Shown one piece after another: positions 56,343 through 64,000 of a stretch of DNA of 64,000 nt. Positions within the stretch are counted from its first letter, which is position 1. The number at the start of each line of letters is the position of its first letter. A program made the translations under genes and the position numbers. The stretch is from Megaleporinus macrocephalus. Taxonomy: Eukaryota; Chordata; Actinopteri; Characiformes; Anostomidae. The DNA lies in NCBI GenBank assembly GCA_021613375.1, contig CM038720.1, positions 8,745,462-8,809,461 on the forward strand. The letters run 5' to 3'. The notes beneath the pieces were generated by a model. It was not told the origin of the DNA and searched no databases. It saw only the letters and a program-made list of their open reading frames with translations.

Positions 56343-57190
56343 CAGCTAACCCTAACCCTAACCCTTTACCTCAATAACCTAAACCTAACCTTTACCTCAA
56401 CAGCCTAAACTTAACCTTTACCTCAATAACCCAAATCTGAACCTCACCTTAACCACAGTAATCTAAACCTTGCCTTAACCTCAGTAACCCAAACCTAAAC
56501 CTAACCTTAACCTGAGTAACCCAAAGCTAAGCTCAACCTCAACCACAGTTATCTAAACCTAACCTTAACCTTAGTAGCATGCACCTAAACCTAACCTTAA
56601 CCTCAATAACCTAAACCTAACCTTAACCTCAATAACCTAAACCTAACCTTAACCTCAATAACCTAAACCTAAACTTAACCTCAACAGCCTAAACTTAACC
56701 TCAACAGCCTAAACTTAACCTTTACCTCAGTAACCCAAACCTAAACCTAACCTTAACCTGAGTAACCCAAACCTAAGCTCAACCTCAACCACAGTTATCT
56801 AAACCTAACCTTAACCTTAGTAGCATGCACCTAAACCTAACCTTGACCGCAATAACCTTAACCTAAACTTTACCTCAATAACCCAAACCTAACCTTAACC
56901 TCAACAGCCTAAACTTAACCTTTACCTCAGTAACCCAAACCTGAACCTCACCTTAACCACAGTAATCTAAACCTTACCTTAACCTCAGTAACCCAAACCT
57001 AAACCTAACCTTAACCTCAATAACCTAAACCTAACCTTAACCTCAATAACCTAAACCTAAACTTAACCTCAGTAATTTACACCTTTAATCTTTGTTACCT
57101 ATATCTGAACCTAACGTTACCTTGGTAACCTGCACCTAAACCTAACATTAACCTCAGAAACCTACAACTAAACCCAATCTTACCTCAGTA
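56343..57190. repeat. Telomere-like degenerate array inside the Tc1 element
   Basis: It opens with about three perfect vertebrate telomere hexamers (ctaaccctaaccctaaccc, 56345-56364), then becomes the degenerate unit 'acctaaacctaaccttaac' plus 'ctcaataacct'. Almost no G on the + strand. Confidence 0.85.
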
Positions 57191-57370
57191 ACCTACACCT
57201 TATAATATGTACAGCTATAGTAACAGGAACATCAAGTCACTTGGAAATGGTCGTTGATTTGCAGTAAATTGATATTTATTATTACTTTTGTCAGTTTCAA
57301 GTTATTTCATTGCCCATTGTGGGGTTTTCTTTGATTAGTGGTAGGGTACCAGCAATTTTGTTCACGTGTG

Positions 57371-57955
57371 TACTAGATAAAAAAAATTACAACATTGGGA
57401 AAACACAAAACAGACTCTATGAAGGAATGGCTTGGTTAAAAGTCTGATTAAAACTTTACCTTCAACCCAAATACAATCAATCAGTCCATATATCTTTGGT
57501 GTCTGTAGTTGCTTTGTTAGTTTTGCACTGGAGCTACGAGGTTAATTCAAGCTTATAACCCAGTAATTAACATGGTGCTAACAGGAGACGTTGAGATCTT
57601 AAGTGATATCAAACAGACTTGCTTATGTGGTTTCTGACATGTAAACTCTGTTCCTGTAGGTCCTTAACCACATAGAGACTATGCTAGCTTCGAGACAGTG
57701 TACTGACTGTTCTGTGACCACCATGCAGCGTCCGGTGTCTATGTCCATGCCCCTCTTTATAGAGTCTCAAACACACAGCAACAAGTCCGCCTTTCTTCCT
57801 CCGAGTTGTCTTTCCGACATTCTTCAGATTATTGAATTGAATTTATTTTGGAGCATGTGATCAGTAAATGACCTCAGAGGAAAGACTTGAATGGCAGTGA
57901 AAAGGAGGTTTTGTCTGGCAGAAAAGAATCGGTTAACGTCCGATTAGTAAAAAAC
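57371..57955. other. Spacer between two telomere-like arrays
   Basis: About 590 bp of apparently non-repetitive sequence, no coding content recognised. Confidence 0.5.
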
Positions 57956-60900
57956 CCTTCAGTAACCTGCACCTAAGCCTAATCTTAACCTCAGCAACTT
58001 AAACCTAAACCTAACAATATGCTCAGTAACCCACACCTAAACCTAACCTTAACCTCAATAACCTAAACCTATCCTTACCCTCAGTAACCTACACCTAAAC
58101 CTAACCTTAACCTCAATAACCTACACCTAAACCTAACCTTACCCTCAGTAACCTATACCTAAACCTAACCTTAACCTCAGTAACCTACACCTAACCTTAA
58201 CCTTAACCTCAATAACCTAAACCTAACCTTACCCTCAGTAATTTACACCTAAACCTAACCTTAACCTCAATAACCTGCACCTAACCTTAACCTTAACCTC
58301 AATAACCTAAACCTAACCTTACCCTCAGTAATTTACACCTAAACCTAACCTTAACCTCAATAACCTGCACCTAAGCCTAATCTTACCCTCAGTAATTTAC
58401 ACCTAAACCTAACCTTAACCTCAGTAACCTACACCTAAACCTAACCTTAACCTCAATAACCTAAACCTAACCTTAACCTTAGTAACCTACACCTAACCTT
58501 AACCTTAACCTCAATAACCTAAACCTAACCTTAACCTCAGTAACCTATACATAAACCCAACCTTAACCTCAATAACCTACACCTAAACCTAACCTTACCC
58601 TCAGTAATTTATACCTAAACCTAACCTTAACCTTAGTAACCTACACCTAAACCTAACCTTAACCTTAGTAACCTACACTTAAACCTAACCTTACCCTCAG
58701 TAATTTACACCTAAACCTAACCTTAACCTTAGTAACCTACACCTAAACCTAACCTTAACCTTAGTAACCAACACCTAAACCTAACCTTAACCTCAATAAC
58801 CTAAACCTAACCTTACCCTCAGTAACCTACACCTAAACCTAACCTTAACCTCAATAACCTAAACCTAACCTTACCCTCAGTAATCTACACCTAAACCTAA
58901 CCTTAACCTCAATAACCTAAACCTAACCTTAACCTCAGTAACCAACACCTAAACCTAACCTTAACCTCAATAACCTAAACCTAACCTTAACCTCAATAAC
59001 CTAAACCTAACCTTAACCTCAGTAACCAACACCTAAACCTAACCTTAACCCTTAGTAATCTAAATCTAACCTTAACCACAGTATTCTACACCTAAGCCTA
59101 ATCTTAACCACAATAAACTAAACCTAATCTAAACCTCTGTAACATATATCTGAACCTAAACTTAACCTCAGTAACCTACATTTAAACCTAACCTAAATCT
59201 CTGTAACATATATCTGAACCTAAACTTAACCTCAGTAACCTACACTTAAACCTAATTTTAATCTCAGTAATCTAAATTTAACCTTAACCTCAGTAACATG
59301 CACCTAAACCAAATCTTTACCACAGTATTCTACACCTAAACCAAATTTTAACCACAATAACCTAAACCTAACCTTAACCATGGTAACCTACACCTAAACC
59401 TAACTTTACCCTCTGTAACCTACACCTAAACCTAACCTTAACCTTGGTAACCTACACCTAAACCTAACTTTTACCACAGTAACCTACACCTAAACCTAAC
59501 CTCAGTAATCAACACCTAAACCTAACTTTTACCTCAGTAACCTACATCTTGACCTAAGCTTTACCTCAAAAACCTACAACTAAGACCAACCTTTACTTCA
59601 ATAACCTACACCTAACCTTAACCTCAGGAACCTACATCTAAACATAACCTTATCCTCAGTAACCTTCACCTAAACCCAACCTGTGCAGCACCCAACCTCA
59701 CCGAATTACACCGTAAGCGTAGGAACCTACACCTGAGCCCAACCTTAACCTTAGTAACCTACACATAAACCTGACATTTACCTCAATAACTTACACCTAA
59801 ACCTAACCTTAACCTTAGTAACCTACACATAAACCTGACATTTACCTCAATAACTTACACGTAACCTTAACCTTAGGAACCCACACCTGAACCCAACCTT
59901 AATCTCAGTAACTAACATCTAAACATAACCTTAACCTCAGTAACCTACACATAAACCCAACCTTAACCTCAATAACCTACACCTAACCTTAACCTCAGTA
60001 ACCTACACATAAACCCAACCTTAACCTCAATAACCTACACCTAACCTTAACCTCAGTAACCTATACATAAACCCAACCTTAACCTCAGTAACCTACACCT
60101 AACCTTAACCTCAGTAACCTATACATAAACCCAACCTTAACCTCAATAACCTACACGTAACCTTAACCTCAGTAACCTATACATAAACCCAACCTTAACC
60201 TCAATAACCTACACGTAACCTTAACCTCAGTAACCTACACCTAAACCCAACCTTAACCTCAATAACCTACACCTAACCTTAACCTCAGTAACCTATACAT
60301 AAACCCAACCTTAACCTCAATAACCTACACGTAACCTTAACCTCAGTAACCTACACCTAAACCCAACCTTAACCTCATTAACCTACACGTAACCTTAACC
60401 TCAGTAACCTACACCTAAACCCAACCTTAACCTCAATAACTAACTTCTAAACGTAACCTTAACCTCATTAACCTACACCTAAACCCAACCTTAACCTCAA
60501 TAACCTACACGTAACCTTAACCTCAGGAACCTACACCTGAACCCAACCTTAATCTCAGTAACTAACATCTAAACGTAACCTTAACCTCAGTAACCTACAC
60601 CTAACCTTAACCTCAGGAACCTACACCTAAACCCAACCTTAATTTCAATAACCTACACGTAACCTTAACCTCAGTAACCTACACATAAACCCAACCTTAA
60701 CCTCAATAACCTACACCTAACCTTAACCTCAGTAACCTACACCTAAACCCAACCTTAACCTCAATAACCTACACGTAACCTTAATCTCAGGAACCTACAC
60801 ATAAACCCAACCTTAACCTCAATAACCTACACCTAACCTTAACCTCAGTAACCTACACCTAAACCCAACCTTAACCTCAATAACCTACACGTAACCTTAA

Positions 60901-63900
60901 TCTCAGGAACCTACACATAAACCCAACCTTAACCTCAGTAACCTACACCTAACCTTAACCTCAGTAACCTACACCTAAACCCAACCTTAACCTCAATAAC
61001 CTACACCTAACCTTAACCTCAGTAACCTACACCTAAACCCAACCTTAACCTCAATAACCTACACGTAACCTTAACCTCAGTAACCTACACCTAAACCCAA
61101 CCTTAACCTCAATAACCTACACCTAAACCCAACCTTAACCTCATTAACCTACACCTAAACCCAACCTTAACCTCAATAACCTACACCTAACCTTAACCTC
61201 AGTAACCTATACATAAACCCAACCTTAACCTCAATAACCTACACGTAACCTTAACCTCAGTAACCTACACATAAACCCAACCTTAACCTCAATAACCTAC
61301 ACGTAACCTTAACCTCAGTAACCTACACCTAAACCCAACCTTAACCTCAATAACCTACACCTAACCTTAACCTCAGTAACCTATACATAAACCCAACCTT
61401 AACCTCAATAACCTACACGTAACCTTAACCTCAGTAACCTACACCTAAACCCAACCTTAACCTCAATAACTAACTTCTAAACGTAACCTTAACCTCATTA
61501 ACCTACACCTAAACCCAACCTTAACCTCAATAACCTACACGTAACCTTAACCTCAGGAACCTACACCTGAACCCAACCTTAATCTCAGTAACTAACATCT
61601 AAACGTAACCTTAACCTCAGTAACCTACACCTAACCTTAACCTCAGGAACCTACACCTAAACCCAACCTTAATTTCAATAACCTACACGTAACCTTAACC
61701 TCAGTAACCTACACATAAACCCAACCTTAACCTCAATAACCTACACCTAACCTTAACCTCAGTAACCTACACCTAAACCCAACCTTAACCTCAATAACCT
61801 ACACGTAACCTTAATCTCAGGAACCTACACATAAACCCAACCTTAACCTCAATAACCTACACCTAACCTTAACCTCAGTAACCTACACCTAAACCCAACC
61901 TTAACCTCAATAACCTACACGTAACCTTAATCTCAGGAACCTACACATAAACCCAACCTTAACCTCAGTAACCTACACCTAACCTTAACCTCAGTAACCT
62001 ACACCTAAACCCAACCTTAACCTCAATAACCTACACCTAACCTTAACCTCAGTAACCTACACCTAAACCCAACCTTAACCTCAATAACCTACACGTAACC
62101 TTAACCTCAGTAACCTACACCTAAACCCAACCTTAACCTCAATAACCTACACCTAAACCCAACCTTAACCTCATTAACCTACACCTAAACCCAACCTTAA
62201 CCTCAATAACCTACACGTAACCTTAACCTCAGGAACCTACACCTAAACCCAACCTTAACCTCAATAACCTACACCTAAACCCAACCTTAACCTCAATAAC
62301 CTACACGTAACCTTAACCTCAGTAACCTACACCTAAACCCAACCTTAACCTCAATAACCTACACCTAAACCCAACCTTAACCTCAGTAACCTACACCTAA
62401 ACCCAACCTTAACCTCAATAACCTACACGTAACCTTAACCTCAGGAACCTACACATAAACCCAACCTTAACCTCAGTAACCTACACCTAAACCCAACCTT
62501 AACCTCAATAACCTACACCTAACCTTAACCTCAGTAACCTACACCTAAACCCAACCTTAACCTCAATAACCTACACGTAACCTTAACCTCAGTAACCTAC
62601 ACCTAAACCCAACCTTAACCTCAATAACCTACACCTAAACCCAACCTTAACCTCATTAACCTACACCTAAACCCAACCTTAACCTCAATAACCTACACGT
62701 AACCTTAACCTCAGGAACCTACACCTAAACCCAACCTTAACCTCAATAACCTACACCTAAACCCAACCTTAACCTCAATAACCTACACGTAACCTTAACC
62801 TCAGGAACCTACACCTAAACCCAACCTTAACCTCAATAACCTACACCTAAACCCAACCTTAACCTCAGTAACCTACACCTAAACCCAACCTTAACCTCAA
62901 TAACCTACACGTAACCTTAACCTCAGTAACCTATACATAAACCCAACCTTAACCTCCATAACCTACACGTAACCTTAACCTCAGTAACCTACACCTAAAC
63001 CCAACCTTAACCTCAATAACCTACACCTAACCTTAACCTCAGTAACCTACACCTAAACCCAACCTTAACCTCAATAACCTACACGTAACCTTAACCTCAG
63101 TAACATACACCTAAACCCAACCTTAACCTCAATAACTAACTTCTAAACTTAACCTCAGTAACCTACACCTGAACCCAACCTTAATCTCAGTAACTAACAT
63201 CTAAACGTAACCCTAACCTTAGTAACCTACACCTAAACCCAACCTTAATCTCAGTAACTAACATCTAAACGTAACCTTAACCTCAGTAACCTATACCTAT
63301 ACCCAACCTTAACCTCAATAACCTACACGTAACCTTAACCTCAGGAACCTACACCTGAACCCAACCTTAATCTCAGTAACTAACATCTAAACGTAACCTT
63401 AACCTCAGTAACCTACACCTAACCTTAACCTCAGTAACCTACACCTAAACCTGACCTTAACCTCAGGAACCTACACGTAACCTTAACCTCAGGAACCTAC
63501 ACATAAACCTAATCTTAACCTCAATAACCTACACGTAACCTTAACCTCAGTAACCTACACCTGAACCCAACCTTAACCTCAATAACCTAAACCTAACCTT
63601 AACCTTAGTAACCTACACCTAAACCTAACCTTAACCTCAGGAACCTACACATAAACCTAATCTTAACCTCAATAACCTACACGTAACCTTAACCTCAGTA
63701 ACCTACACCTAAACCTGACCTTAACCTCAATAACCTACACCTAACCTTAACCTCAGGAACCTACACCTGAACCCAACCTTAACCTCAATAACCTACACCT
63801 AACCTTAACCTCAGGAACCTACACCTAAACCTAACCTTAACCTCAGGAACCTACACCTAAACCTGACCTTAACCTCAATAACCTACACCTAACCTTAACC

Positions 63901-64000
63901 TCAGGAACCTACACCTAAACCTAACCTTAACCTCAGGAACCTACACCTAACCTTAACCTCAGGAACCTACACCTAAACCTGACCTTAACCTCAATAACCT
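57956..64000. repeat. Telomere-like satellite array (>6 kb, continues past window)
   Basis: The dominant ~58-bp unit has two halves: 'cctacacctaaacccaacct' plus 'taacctcaataa' (32 bp) and 'cctacacgtaaccttaacct' plus 'cagtaa' (26 bp). The left part (58.0-59.5 kb) is more diverged and closer to the array inside the Tc1 element; the right part is highly homogeneous. The + strand is almost devoid of G. Confidence 0.95.
60377..62212. repeat. 1,030-bp higher-order duplication within the satellite
   Basis: The sequence from about 60377 to 61182 is repeated, by eye without differences, at about 61407-62212 (offset 1,030 bp). It includes distinctive variants such as 'taactaacttctaaacgtaa', 'cacctgaacccaacctt' and 'aatttcaataac' in the same order. 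The copies diverge just outside these limits. Confidence 0.85.

Larger units (their letters stand above)
55409..57370 (-). mobile_element. Tc1-like transposon carrying telomere-like repeats
   Basis: The ends are CACACATGGACAAAATTG at 55409 and its inverted match CAATTTTGTTCACGTGTG at 57353-57370, each flanked by TA, the Tc1 target. Transposase remnants on the minus strand (for example WVLQQDNDPKHTGTALD at about 55860-55810) are broken. The interior from about 56343 to 57190 is replaced by a CCTAA-rich array bounded by two copies of a ~60-bp transposon segment (56203-56262 and 57193-57252). Confidence 0.85.

Noticed and set aside
56343..64000. Chromosome end (true telomere)
   Set aside because: Only about three perfect CCCTAA hexamers occur, they lie inside a transposon, and non-repetitive sequence and degenerate units follow.

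Overview
This window is vertebrate nuclear DNA. The genes are split into short exons by long introns with GT/AG borders, and the intervening sequence is full of fish-type transposons, fold-back elements and minisatellites. Several dispersed families look like those I associate with otophysan fish (characins, catfishes, zebrafish relatives): a Tc1-like element, a tRNA-type SINE with the GGTTAAATGCGGAGG tail, and a fold-back with 'gccataacattaaaccacc' ends. I infer a teleost, probably an otophysan; that placement is from memory of repeat families, not a search.

Two protein-coding genes can be reconstructed, both on the + strand. The first is ksr1 (kinase suppressor of Ras 1, the RAF-MEK-ERK scaffold and pseudokinase). 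Fourteen internal coding exons (3514-22185) and a terminal exon starting at 26928 encode about 595 residues: the C1 domain, 14-3-3 site, FxFP ERK-docking motif, an unusually acidic linker and the whole pseudokinase domain, ending ...SAEL-stop. Its 5' exons lie left of the window. Its 3' UTR probably runs to an AATAAA at 33411. The second is complete: a tandem-repeat galectin of the galectin-9 type (lgals9-like), 37161-53673, with two carbohydrate-recognition domains that each keep all seven sugar-contacting residues. The pair matches the KSR1/LGALS9 neighbourhood on human chromosome 17, as I recall it.

Layout: 0.4-2.6 kb, ~210-247 bp tandem repeat; 3.2-3.5 kb, unexplained coding-like block on the minus strand beside a ksr1 exon; 4.0-5.3 kb, fold-back element with a ~219-bp internal repeat; 6.1-8.4 kb, fold-back element filled with ~45 copies of a 36-bp unit; 9.4-10.6 kb, decayed Tc1-like transposon; 13.7-15.5 kb, ~164-bp repeat; 17.0-17.2 kb, a 93-nt-arm hairpin; 20.1-20.6 kb, internally deleted Tc1-like element; 22.5-24.4 kb, large direct repeats; 25.0-26.5 kb, hAT/BED fragments; 29.1-30.1 kb, CT-rich array inside the presumed ksr1 3' UTR; 33.7-35.7 kb, duplications and a minisatellite; 37.2-53.7 kb, the galectin gene with giant minisatellites in its introns, two broken copies of its own exons and a mirror-image CCAAT-box array; 55.4-57.4 kb, a Tc1-like element carrying telomere-like repeats; 58-64 kb, a telomere-like satellite with a 1,030-bp higher-order duplication that runs off the window. 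A ~200-bp MITE with 'gctgtccaatgaaaaacaa'-type ends recurs at least 13 times across the window.

Nothing resembling a bacterial system, CRISPR array, rRNA or tRNA gene was seen. The long open frames inside minisatellites are artefacts of repeat units whose length is a multiple of three.
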